Below, piece after piece: positions 21,026-31,107 of a stretch of 64,000 bases of DNA; position 1 is the stretch's first letter; every line of letters starts with the position of its first letter. The notes beneath the pieces are model-generated. The model saw only the letters and a list, made by a program, of their open reading frames with translations, did not search any database and was not told the DNA's origin. Source of the DNA: Drosophila persimilis (lineage: Eukaryota; Arthropoda; Insecta; Diptera; Drosophilidae); NCBI RefSeq assembly GCF_003286085.1, contig NW_020825321.1:1302001-1366000 (forward strand), read 5' to 3'. The position numbers were made by a program, and so were the translations under genes.

Positions 21026-21910
21026 GCCAGCATGGAAGAGAGCAAAGCGGCAGAGAAGCCGTCGATCGGTCTTACGCCTACGCAGCTGAGGGAGAGAGCC
21101 GACGGCGAAGCATGCATACACACCCGAGCCGAGGCCGGCAGCCGAAAGCTGCGCAGCAGCGAAGCGGCAGAGAAGCTGCAAAAACGAAAAGCAGAGGCCT
21201 GGCACGGTCCAGCGCGGGCCAGGCTCGGGAGTGATCTCCGAGGGCTGAGCCAGAACGGTTGTACCAAATAGGCAGTGCCCCGACCCCGCGCGAAGTGAAA
21301 AGTAAGCCGTGACCGCAGTGACGAGGACCCGCCGCAGGACCCAAAGGAGGGAAACCAGGGTGAGCCACCTCACGTATGTGAGCTCTGGGGGGACTCAGGA
21401 GCAGAAGTTTCCCACAGTGTTAAATGCATATCGATATCCACATGGTGTCTATGATATTTTTGTCGTATTCCCCCGCTGCCGGCGCGGGGTTTTAAGTAGG
21501 CGATCCGAAAACAATAAAGACACCCACCTCAACCCACCGGTTTCCGAACTTTCGCCCTTAGGTGTCCCTCACCCCTTCCCCCTCTCTTCACTATTCCCTG
21601 GGGGCCCGGCGATGCTGGATGTGAGTCGTGGATTCACGCGGCATTCGCAAAGCTGGGTTCCCTCTCCTACACCATCGCCCTGGGGACCCGGCGACGCAGA
21701 TGTGAGTCGTGGATCATGCGGCATCTGCTATGCTGGGCTCCCCTCTCCCATACCCTTCCGATCCCTGACCCAAACCCCCTTCTCCCGCCACGCATGGCCC
21801 CCAACGCACGTCTCTGCAGCTCCCCAAGCATGGGTTCACCCACGCCTCGTGGCCGGACCAGGCCCGACCGTCCAACGATCCACCCCACGGGTGTGTTTCG
21901 CCACGAACGG
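21026..21910 (+). repeat. Truncated Ty3 LTR (unit 3)
   Basis: It resembles the 5' LTR (8508-9480), including the segment missing from units 1-2 but with two instead of three 82-bp repeats. The final 100 bp before the PBS are missing. Confidence 0.8.
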
Positions 21911-21911
21911 C

Positions 21912-22938
21912 ACAGAGAAGCCAAACTGTGGAAAGCATCCGCGGTTGGGCACTCGGGAATCCTGATGAGACTCCCGCAATTACCAGAGAGGATAGATTAC
22001 TGTATCCCCAGTGATCACCTCTCGACGCCCTTCCAGGTATCAATCCCATCTAGGGAGGACTGGGAGATGGGCGAACCAGGACCTGCAAATGCGGTCCACT
22101 TCTACACTGATGGCTCAAAGCTAGACGGCCGCGTGGGAGGCGGAGTCTACTGCAGCGAGCTGAACATCAGTCATTGCTTCAGGCTCCCGGATCACTGTAG
22201 TGTGTTCCAAGCGGAGGTTGAAGCCATCAAGGAGGCCATTTCGATCGTCTCCAAACTACTCCTAGATACGCACTTAGTGTGCGTCTTCTCGGACAGCCAA
22301 GCAGCTATTAAACTCTAGGCTCAATATCGTCGAACTCAGCGACTGTAAATGACTGCCGCAGGTCTCTGCACGAGATCGCAGAGCAGTTAGATCTCTTCCA
22401 TATATGGGTCCCCGGCCACAGGGACATCGAGGGGAATGACGCCGCCGACGAGCTAGCCAGGCAGGGTACTACGATTCCTCTCCTATCGGAGAGGGAGCAA
22501 GTAGCGATGCCCTTGGCTACGTGCAGGCTCCTAACGCACGAATTGTTCGAGCAAAATGCCAATAGGAGATGGCAGCAAACCGTTTCCTGTAAAGTCTCAA
22601 GATTGATATGGCCATATCGATCGAAGAAGCGCTCAGCAGAGCTGTATAAACTCAGCAGAGCACAGTGCTCTGCAGTTACTAGAGCCATTACGGGACACTG
22701 GCAGATCGGCACTCACGCCTCTAGACTGTCAATCCCTCATAACGACTTCTGCAGGAGTTGTCGCGACGAGGAGGAGGAGGAATCGGTCCCCCAACTCTTC
22801 TGCCACTGCCCAGCCCTTGGAAATCGTCGTCTTCGTATTCTCGGGGCCGCTTTCCTCACGGACATTTCGGACCTGTCCGTAATCAAACCCGGGACCTTGT
22901 CCAAATACATCCAAGCCACCGGATGGGACTGCCCTTAA
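21912..22938 (+). pseudogene. LOA ORF2 C-terminus: RNase H and Cys/His finger
   Basis: RNase H reads HFYTDGSKLDG, AEVEAIKEA and FSDSQAA, then a 2-bp deletion at about 22309 shifts frame. GNDAADELARQG follows in the new frame. Unlike the 5.6-kb copy, the end is intact: 22507-22938 reads through to a Cys/His cluster (FCRSCRDEEEEE...LFCHCPALG) and stops at 22938. This shows the true ORF2 C-terminus for the family. Confidence 0.8.
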
Positions 22939-23100
22939 CCTGCAGTAGTATGCTCTCACGGTTCGGGCAACGCGAAGGGGCACATGCCCATGCGGCAACA
23001 CAACGGACCTGTTTATAGGTCCAAGTGAGCTTGGGGGCGGGAGGCTCTTATCCCCCCCCCCCCCCCCCCTCCGGCTACCGCCTTAACCTAACCTAACCTA
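21912..23100 (+). mobile_element. LOA-clade 3' fragment (RNase H to tail)
   Basis: Sequence equals 7155-8330 of the first LOA copy with few changes, ending in the same AACCT tail. It starts abruptly inside the RT-RNase H linker. Its left flank is Ty3 LTR and its right flank is unrelated AT-rich sequence, so no target-site duplication is visible. It may be a 5'-truncated insertion whose flank was later rearranged, or a recombination product. Confidence 0.85.
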
Positions 23101-23589
23101 GTATATACATTAATTTAAAAAAAATCAAAACTTTTTTTTTTAATGCATCCCTGGCTTTTTTGCAACGTTTTAAAGTCAGTTGTTTGATAAGCTGCAAGCG
23201 ATATTAAAAAATGCGGGAAACTTTTTGTTTACTTTTAGAGCTTACGAAATTGAAACTAAGTACAAAAACTGAAATCAAAGTAATGGAAAAGAAAGGCCAG
23301 GGTATGTAGAGTGATTATATAAAACAAATTTTTCTCATGTTTTTGAATATGGTTTTGTGTGTATTAATTTGTGTCGTCCAAAGGAAGAGAATACCAATGT
23401 GCCAGTTTCTTATGGTCAAGAAAGTTATGTAATATTGTAGTGCAAACTGTATATAAAATAATACTAAAACTTTTGCACCATTTATATTGAGAATAATCGA
23501 AGCGCCGCAACACTTTCGAGTTGGGTTTTCGAAGAACTGAAGGCATACGTAATACATAGCCTCTCGAAACAAACTCGTCTCGGTCCGAT
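23101..23589. other. AT-rich stretch, unassigned
   Basis: No protein, LTR or repeat shared with the rest of the window was recognised. Short minus-strand frames (23572-23315) are low-information. It may be the outer end of the adjacent DINE-1-like element or unique sequence. Confidence 0.4.
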
Positions 23590-24200
23590 ATCATAGGAGT
23601 GTGGATACCAAATTTGGTTGCTCTAGCTTTTATAGTCTCTGAGATCTAGGCGCTAATGTTTTACTCTATGCAAAGCCGCCTATGCTACGTGTGTGTTAGA
23701 GAGAGACAGGGCGAGAAAAAATGAAATTGTTTTCTTGATGCTGGCTATAATAATAATACGATCCAATTCAGATTCTGCAGTCTAAAAGATATGGTTATTC
23801 TCTACGATTCTGCGTTTTTGGTTTTCTCATATCTTTAAAATTGTGGATGCCACAGATTTTCGTCCTTTGTGGGGGCGGAAGTGGGCGGGGCGAAGCTTTG
23901 AAATATTTTTGTAGCAGTGACATATCACAGAAGTCTGGATCCAAAACATCGTTGCTCTAGCTCTTATAGTCTTTGAGCACACCGCGCTAATAGGGACGGA
24001 CAGACGGAAAGACGGACGGACGGACGGACGGACGGACGGACAGACGGACAGACGGACAGACAGACGTGGCTCAATCGACTCGGCTATTGATGCTGATCAA
24101 GAATATATATAATCGGAAACGATTCCTTCTGGACGTTACACACATCCACTTTCACCACAAATCTAATATACCCCAATACTCATTTCGAGTATCGGGTATA
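23590..24200 (-). mobile_element. DINE-1/INE-1-like non-autonomous element
   Basis: It matches the copy at 40301-41304 in reverse orientation. The end near 24200 (AGTATCGGGTATA) and the internal blocks are typical of the Drosophila DINE-1/INE-1 group: an AAGGAATCGTTTCCGA-like block, TATATATTCTTGATCAGCAT, GCCGAGTCGAT, and a GTCC/GTCT microsatellite. No coding capacity is visible. The far end near 23590 lacks the matching terminal repeat, so the copy is truncated or its border is diverged. Confidence 0.75.
23996..24066. repeat. (GGAC/AGAC)n microsatellite inside DINE-1-like copy
   Basis: A run of ACGG and ACAG tetramers. The homologous element at about 40443-40472 has a shorter run on the opposite strand. 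Confidence 0.95.
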
Positions 24201-24203
24201 ATT

Positions 24204-24664
24204 AGCATTAGATTTAGCTGGCGATCAAGGTCACAACACATCTCTTCTTGTGCATGCTGCTACTCTTTCGGCTGAAAAATCCAACGAAAAAGACACCGCT
24301 CAATTGTTGAAAGACAAATTTCTGACTCCGAGAATTACCAATACGGTAAAGAAAAATCTTTTTACTGTAAAGAATGAGTCGGTATCACTAACGGCGGATG
24401 AGGCTTTAGCATGTAGCACATCTGCTTGAAAATTCATTAACTAAAAGCCAATATAACAACTTTCGCGATCTCAGCAATAGCATATCGTGTGATCTTCTTC
24501 CAGCTCACAACAAAGTACGAGAAGCTAAATCGAAATGTATTTCTCTGGATATTACTGTAACCGAAACACTTGCTCAAGTCCCATTGCAAAGCCTTCAAGA
24601 TCACAATAGTTGTCGCATACTTCAAATTCAAGAATATATAATCATCCCATTCATCCTCCTCTAA
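24204..24664 (+). pseudogene. Decayed coding remnant of unknown family, one frameshift
   Basis: Starting right after the DINE-1-like end, one frame is open for about 75 codons (LALDLAGDQGHNTSLL..., ITNTVKKNLFTV, SLTADEALAC) to a stop near 24430. A second frame carries on without a stop from about 24427 to TAA at 24664 (LTKSQYNNFRDLSN, CDLLPAHNKVREAKSKCI, VTETLAQVPLQSLQDHNSCR). The two frames abut, which is the pattern of one coding sequence with a single 1-bp shift. The second half vaguely recalls uncharacterised transposon-linked proteins of arthropods and cnidarians, but I cannot name the family. There is no start codon on the left, so the 5' end was lost or lies beyond the DINE-1-like copy. 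Confidence 0.55.
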
Positions 24665-24821
24665 GTATTAAGTTTAAGTGTCAAAATATTAATTTGTATG
24701 TTTTTTAATAACATATTCTATCATAATGGACTACGTGTTAAAAATCAATATTAGCGAATCTTTTCTTTTATGGGCGATTGGTGTGGGCGTGGTCGGATCG
24801 GTCTAAAATTAAGATATATAT

Positions 24822-25412
24822 AGTTAAATATCCGCAACTCGGAATTAAGTTTTTAAAAAAAGATTTTATTTTCTCAACTTAATATCTTAATGTCACAAGA
24901 TTAGGTTGAATTCCCCGACTTAACTTTACGTCTGCTTGTCTCAAACGGAACTGACTTCTCTATTGTTTGCTAGTTTCCATGAGCCCTTTTCTCGACTCTG
25001 GCTTCGGGTGCTGCTTTCCTCGGCAGCATCTTCGTGTCGGTGGCGTACGTGCCTGGACCGATGTTTGGGGATGCGTCGGCTTTTGATCAAAGGCATCCGC
25101 TGCTGGCGATCGGTGTTTCATTACATGAGTGAACTAGGAATGTGATACTCCTTCGTTTTATGACTAGCTCTGATTGGTCCTCATGAGTGCCATGATTCTA
25201 ACGGATCGATTTCTTGAGGATGACGTGATTCTAGCGTTGATGAATCAATAGGGTCCATTGTTTAGATTAGTGGACTCTAGCGGGATTGTGGGAAGAATCA
25301 GCTATTGATTCTTCAGTGGTGTCCTGTTACTTGTGTGGATGGGGTACTTGTGTGGATGAATTGGACAAAAAGATAATGACTATGGGATGTGGAGAATTAT
25401 GGATATGTCACT
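24822..25412 (-). repeat. 3' LTR of second 17.6/297-like provirus
   Basis: Complete LTR, in minus orientation AGTGACATATCC...ATATTTAACT. It is followed on the plus side by CCCCC, the complement of a polypurine tract, and then env. It is highly similar to 39203-39767, apart from a 28-bp block missing from that copy, and less similar to 1570-2058. The left flank is TA-rich (ATAT at 24818-24821). Confidence 0.85.
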
Positions 25413-25918
25413 CCCCCAATGTTTGTTATTAGCCTGTCCCTAGGCGATTACCCTCGGGTATAGTGACGGGGTGTCAAGTGCGGTGGCTGCGGTTGGTTCC
25501 TCTTCTGCTTCTATTATGGGTTTAATACATTTAACCGTGACTCTTTTAGAAGTTTTCTTAAATTTAATAGCTACATAACTTAGTAGTACTAATATAATTA
25601 TGACAAATGAAATTAGTAGACTTATTTCTAATAGGTTACTATATTTGGTGTATTGCATAATTATTTCATTAGTTTGAACATACGACAGTGGTTTTATTTT
25701 AGTTATGTTGTTGTTGACATAAACGTTCTGGGCAAAATCTAACATTGTGTTTGATATTGTAAATTCACTTATTTGGATTGAACAGTTTTAGATTTTTTTA
25801 ATGGTATTATATGGACATTTAGTGGGAGTTTGCATTAAAATTCCTTTTATACAATTGTCATTGGTTTTCAGTTTAGTTTCTATAACAAATACTTCTTAAT
25901 TTTGTATGTAGTACTTGA
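25413..25918 (-). pseudogene. env: Polypurine tract and Env C-terminal remnant
   Basis: The minus-strand frame 25745-25440 encodes the same Env tail as 2380-2105: a hydrophobic span (LLISFVIIILVLLSYVAIKF) and a basic/polar tail. CCCCC at 25413-25417 is the PPT seen on the plus strand. Env is interrupted at 25918 by LOA sequence. Membrane topology and position support an errantivirus-type Env end; receptor-binding regions are absent from the window. Confidence 0.65.
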
Positions 25919-25999
25919 GCCGTCAGCCGTCGGGTGCTACAGGGGGACAAACGGATGACGGGTCGGCTCGCACAGCTGTGAACTCGGAACTGAGGCGCA

Positions 26000-27360
26000 G
26001 TACCGCAGGGACAAGCCAATCCCTCTGTACCAGCGCCTGGGAAACCAGGTCCAAAGAAGACGGGGAAGGAGACTGAGTCGGTCCATCGTCTGCAGGCAGC
26101 AGCCGCAGCGAGGGGGGGGCCCGAAAAGCCAATCGGGTCCTTCCAAGTCGGGTGGCTCCAAGGTCGAATCGGATACCGGGGTGGCTGCCAAGCAGAGCGT
26201 AATCGCGGCTGGTAAGCGCACCGGGACAGAGGAACCCATGGGGGCCCCGGCGAGCAGCGTCTCTGCACAACGGGGAGAAAAGCCGTAGTGCCAGGACAGG
26301 AGACGAGCGGCTTTCATCCTGTCCAACGAGGACCCGAACTTCAGGGCGTCGGCAGAAGGAAAGGAGCAGAGGCTGTGGGCCTCCTCAATCCTGCCCCTAT
26401 TAAAGCCAGCCAAAGCCGGAAAGGGCGCAGCCAAGGCCCCCAACAAGCGGCAACGCTCAGCGGAGGACCCCGCTAATCAGCCAGTCCAAGCCCAGCAAGC
26501 CAAGCGGGTGAAGACCCACCTCACGAACCGGTCGTTCGCTGAGGTGGCGAGGGGCAAGACCCTTATCGGTGTCCTGGACAGGAGCGCCGAGGACGGCCAT
26601 GTCCCTCGTGATAAGTGGCACCTGGTGGAGAACGAGCTCCAGAACCGGTTCCTACAGGAGCTGGAGGAGAACGGCGGACCACCGCCAAAGTGTGAGGACG
26701 CGGGGTGGCATCAAGGCAAGGTGAACGCCATCGCCTATCAAGACGCTCGCTCTGCGACCCTCTACATGAAGTCGGTGGCTGCTCTGAAAGAAGTCTATCC
26801 AGGCCGTGAGATGGGACGATGTTCCCAGCCGTCCGAGAGCCAGAGCATGGGTCTCGGCTAGACCTGCAGAACCTGAGAAAATCTTCAGGCTACTGCAGGT
26901 CTCCCACCTTCCCACAGCCGATTGGAAGGTGACCAAAGTAGAGGATATCCAGGGGAAGAGGCGCCAAATTATCCTCGTCCTAAATGAGGAGTCGCTAAAG
27001 CACCTCGCCAAGACGGACGGTGTGGTCGACTACGGGTACAAAAAGGTTACCATAACCATCTATAAGTCGGATCGCAAGGGCAGGCAAGCGAAGGTCGAGC
27101 CAGACCCGGAGCTGCCGAAGATCCTGAAAGAGGGGGCCTCGTGCGAGGAAGACAACCCGGCGTCGGATGCGGCGTCCATGATGTCGGATGACATCCTGGA
27201 CGACTACGCGTTCGACGAGAGCGACCTAGCCAGAGGTCTCAGCCACATCGTTGTCGGGGAGGAGCCGGATTCCCCCGACAGCGATCTAGAAGCAACAATG
27301 GTGGAGGTGAGTCTCAGGAATTTCACTGACGATCCTGCAGATAAACCTCCACCATTGTAA
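26000..27360 (+). pseudogene. LOA ORF1 remnant, frameshifted
   Basis: The N-terminal part is broken by several indels (open on neither frame for long before 26508). 26508-26861 encodes RSFAEVARGKTLIGVLD and DKWHLVENEL. 26806-27360 encodes the conserved ARAWVSARPAEPEKIFRLL, WKVTKVEDIQGKRR and YGYKKVTITIYKSD blocks plus the acidic tail, ending at the same stop as the 5.6-kb copy. A short insertion (GGPPPKCED) absent from that copy is seen at about 26673-26699. Confidence 0.75.
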
Positions 27361-29236
27361 GGCAGCATGCGCTGCTCTACTGCTCCACCTGGCCAAGGTT
27401 GGAGCCGACATAGTCCTCATTCAGGAGCCCTGGATCCTCGGAAACAGGGTCTCCGGTCTGAGGACTTCTGACTACAAGCTATACGTAGCTGAAACCGCAG
27501 GTAAAAGTCGTACCTGCATTCTTGCAAAAAGAGTGTTGCACTTATTTTTGCTCCCAAATTTCAGCAATGAAGACCACACCGCAGTGAGCCTCGAAGGCCA
27601 GGAGCGCTCACTGAGAATCTGCTCCGCATACATGGGGCATGATCAACCAGACCCCCCTCCACACGCGCCTCTTCGGGCTCTAATCGCAGAATGTTCCGCC
27701 AAAGACATCGGCCTAATTGTGGGGTGCGACGCCAATGCACATCACTGTCAGTGGGGAAGCACTGACACAAACGAAAGGGGTGAGTACCTTTTCAGTTACT
27801 TACTGACCACTCAAATGGTCTTATTAAACCGGGGTAGTGATCCCACCTTTATTATTAAAAACCGCAAGGAGGTCCTGGACCTCACGCTTGCCTCTCATGA
27901 GATACAGAGTAACATTGTATCCTGGAGGGTCCTGGAAGATCACTCCTTCTCGGACCACAGGTACGTGGGAACTGTTTTCACCTTCTCAGTACCGAAGCCA
28001 GTTCGTTTCTGGAACATCAGGCGGACAAACTGGACTCGGTGCTCTGATTACCTCTGTCGTGTTCTCCCCGAGCCCCCATCTGAGGAGGAGTTCTCCACCG
28101 ACGCCAGCAATAAGACGCTTGACAAAGCATGCCCCTCTTTCAAGAACAGAGGCCAGAGGAAACCTGAATGGTGGAATCCGAAACTGGGTGAACTCCGGAA
28201 AGCCTGCCGGAGACTCTTCAATAAAGCTAAGGCTGAGAACGTTGAGCAAAACTGTCAACCTACAACAAAGAACTTAGAAAAGCCAAACGCGCCTCCTGGC
28301 GTATGTTCTGCAGCGAAATCGAGAGTTACTCAGAAGCCTCGCACTTGCGCAGACACCACCCCCCCTGGGCTACTTGAAGAACACCGACCAGTCGTGGACT
28401 ACGACCAGCGATGAGTCGCTAAATCTTCTCCTAAATACTCACTTCCCTGGCTGCGATGAAAACAGACCCAGCTACATCGCGCCTCCGTCTGTCGTCTCAA
28501 ATGCCATCCTGAGCCTGCTAAGCCAGGAGAACATTTCCTGGGCGATTAGAAGCTTTACACCTTACAAGTCCGTGGGGCCAGACGGCATTTTCCCTGCCCA
28601 ACTGATTCACGCGGGACATAGAGCCATTAACTGGCTCAAAATAATTTATCAGGGAATTTTCTCCCACGGGTGCATTCCTCACACCTGGCTTCAGACCAAA
28701 GTCGTATTCATACTCAAGTCAGGCAAGCCCTCGCACACTGCCCAAAAGATTTCAGACCCATTAGTCTGTCGTCTTTTCTTCTAAAGGCGACGGAACGGCT
28801 CCTAGGGCTGCATCTCACGGCGTGTATTCCGTCCAGTCTGATCTCAGACTCCCAGCATGCCTATCGGAAGAGTAGATCCACCGAAACGGCCCTACACTCG
28901 ATCACATCGATCATCGAAGCGTCCCTTAACTTTAAGGAGTACACCCTCGTAGCCTTCCTCGACATAGAAGGCGCTTTTAACAACATTCTTCCGACCGCCA
29001 TCACGGGCGCACTGACGGATCTGGGGGTTACCTCCAGGACTGTGAGCCTGATCGATCAGATGCTGCAATGCACAGATGCACAACATGCACCAGATTTGTC
29101 TGCAGAGGCACACCGCAGGGAGGAGTCCTCTCGCCCCTCCCATGGAACGTGGTAGTAAACACACTGCTGAGGGAGATAGAGGGGGTGGCTGCCCTGTGGT
29201 GGCGTATGCGGACGATGTTGCTATAGCACTCTCCGA
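27320..29236 (+). pseudogene. LOA ORF2 fragment: endonuclease and RT start
   Basis: The ORF2 ATG is lost (TTC at the homologous place near 27320). The endonuclease runs 27533-28258 with GCDANAHHCQWGS and SDHRY. Near 28255 it lacks bases relative to the first copy but retains a segment (28288-28335) that the first copy lost, so the two copies complement each other as evidence for the family sequence. RT is open at 28374-28784 (SVGPDGIFP) and 28670-29155 (AFLDIEGAFN). It is truncated after VAYADDVAIALS. Confidence 0.75.
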
Positions 29237-29444
29237 CTCGACTTCTTTTCGCGGAGTTGAGTTAGTCGAAATCTCTAGATGAAACAAACCGACGCATACT
29301 TTGTACCGCCGCATCATAGAAAACCCCCGCTATTAATATACACGTTGTAACATAACCGCCAATCTTAAATACTTAATACATATATTAATTAAATAAATAA
29401 GCTCAATATATAACAAGATTATACAGTCCACTAATTCATAACCA
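29237..29444 (+). repeat. BEL copy 1 5' LTR, 3' portion only
   Basis: Only the last about 205 bp of the 560-bp LTR remain, starting at CTCGACTTCTTTTC. Just one 47-bp repeat unit is present. The same truncation occurs in copy 2. Confidence 0.85.
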
Positions 29445-29454
29445 TAGCAAATTT

Positions 29455-29472
29455 TGGTCCTTCGAGCCGGAT
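29455..29472 (+). promoter_or_regulatory. BEL primer-binding site, tRNA-Tyr
   Basis: TGGTCCTTCGAGCCGGAT is complementary to the 3' end of tRNA-Tyr including CCA. It starts 11 bp after the LTR end (CATAACCA). The same site occurs at 42305, 51816 and 57711. Confidence 0.85.
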
Positions 29473-29530
29473 CACCACGTTTGAGTTTATTTATATACAT
29501 ATTGAGCAATATCGTTAGCCGCTGTTTGCC

Positions 29531-31107
29531 ATGAAGGCCCTAGTGCATCGTCTAATTCAGCAACGTGGTGCCTGTAGTCATGTACTTCTGTGCAAACATT
29601 AGAGCACAAGCTGGACCGATTGGTTGCAACTTTCAACCGCTTTATGGAGCTCTCTGAAGAGCTGGTCCAATATAATGAGGAAGATGAATGCGTGGATCCG
29701 GATTTGGACATCCCCGAATATGAGAAAATGCTCTTTAGTGCGCATAGTATTTTCACTGAAGCCATACGTGACCGAAGCAGTCACGATAATGAGCACGACA
29801 ACTCAAATCTACTGCTATCGAACACTGTGGAACGCTTGTTTGAGGGACAAACTCAACTTCTGGAGAGGATTCGGGACTCATCGGGAACCACAGAGCTGCA
29901 GTTCGAGAAAATACGCATTCCGACGTTTTCGGGCAGATACGAGGATTGGTGTCAGTTTAGTGACTTGTTCTTAGGCTCAGTCGACAAGAAGAGTAGTCTG
30001 TCCAAGTGTCAAAAGTTTCATTATTTGAAATCCTATCTGGATGGTGAAGCGTTGTCTCTGATAAAACATATTCCCGTATCGGATGCCAATTACCAGGACG
30101 CATGGGAGAGGCTCGAAAATCGCTATAACAAAAAGTCACTGATTGCTCGTTCGTTCATTCAAAACTTTATTTCGTTGCCAACCGCAAAGGGTTCAAACAT
30201 CGCCGAGTTGCGTAAAATAATCGACACCGCCGACGAAAGTATACGTGGTCTACATGCACTGAGCTCCGACAGCCGCGATGTGTGGCTGATCTATATCTTG
30301 CTCTCAAAGCTGGACCCTGAATGCAAGGAAGCGTGGGCCACCTCCAGTGAGTCGTGCAAGGAAAATGTGACCATAAATGACCTGTTCGGCTTTGTCTTCG
30401 CCCGTTGCGATGCACTTGAGTCTTGTCAAGATCCAAAGCTAATCCAGGATACACACACGGTGCTGAATAAACGTCGTGCAATTTCTCATCATGTTGACGT
30501 GCCAAATACGCCTGCTCGTGATTGTGTATATTGTCACAAGCAACACAGTCTTTATACGTGCACTCAATTCAAGGCTCTGGATGTTGTGGACCACCGCAAG
30601 TTCGCAAGGGATGGTAATTTCTGCTTCAATTGTCTAAGCCGATCTCATCAAGTCAAGGAGTGTAATTCCACAAACACGTGCCGTCTGTGTAAGTTGAGGC
30701 ACCACACTCTTGTTCATCCAGAGGACATACGCTCTGTCATGGCTTCCGCTGATGTCAATACATCCGCTGACTCACCCGTCCGCTCGTCCAGTTTCCCTGC
30801 TGATGCTGATCCTGCCGTGGTCAGCCATCATACATTGGAGAGGAAATTCGTGGCCAAGAGTCAGGCCATAATGCCAATGATTTTGGCCACTGTAGTCGAC
30901 TTCCGGGGCAACGAGACAACCTGCAGGATACTGTTGGATACTGGTTCAACTATAACGATGGTCGCCGAATCATTTATTCATCGAATTGGATTAACGCGCA
31001 CGCATGCTCGTATACCAGTGGTTGGGCTAGGCGCAAATCCTGCTGGGGTTACTAGAGGTCGCGCCACATTCACGCTGCTCTCCCGCACAAACTCAGCCTC
31101 AGTGGTG
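29531..31107 (+). pseudogene. gag: BEL copy 1 Gag-protease, start region frameshifted
   Basis: ATG 29531 is followed by a roughly 46-bp deletion (compare 51926-51985) that throws the start out of frame; the rest is open to 31107. Domains: coiled N-terminal segment, IPTFSGRYEDWCQFSDLF (the DUF1759-type Gag block), two zinc fingers CFNCLSRSHQVKEC and CRLCKLRHHTLVH, and the aspartyl protease ILLDTGSTITMV with its catalytic Asp. The frame is interrupted at GTGGTG by the R1 element. Role: particle assembly and proteolysis. The deletion is shared with copy 2. Confidence 0.85.

Larger units (their letters stand above)
19681..21910 (+). repeat. Tandem unit 3, variant end
   Basis: It begins at the same junction as unit 2 but differs after about 20655. 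It keeps 9 extra bp (RYYWPEL) and a longer integrase core up to 21025. It then joins the LTR at a different point (GCCAGCATGG, 21026) and stops at ACGAACGG (21910), where LOA sequence starts. It therefore derives from a less-deleted Ty3 copy than units 1-2. Confidence 0.8.
25919..29236 (+). mobile_element. LOA-clade copy with internal deletions, 3' end missing
   Basis: It starts exactly at the family 5' end (GCCGTCAGCC), loses about 460 bp of 5' UTR and ORF1 start (junction near 26000), continues through ORF1, endonuclease and RT, and stops inside RT just after the YADD block (…ACTCTCCG). The next sequence is a truncated BEL LTR. The same LOA/BEL breakpoint is found at about 42085, so this block was later duplicated. 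Confidence 0.85.

Noticed and set aside
21025..21271. Continuous 232-residue frame from integrase into LTR (20573-21271) as a fusion gene
   Set aside because: The frame simply reads through the rearrangement junction at 21025/21026 into LTR sequence; no evidence of selection on the fusion.
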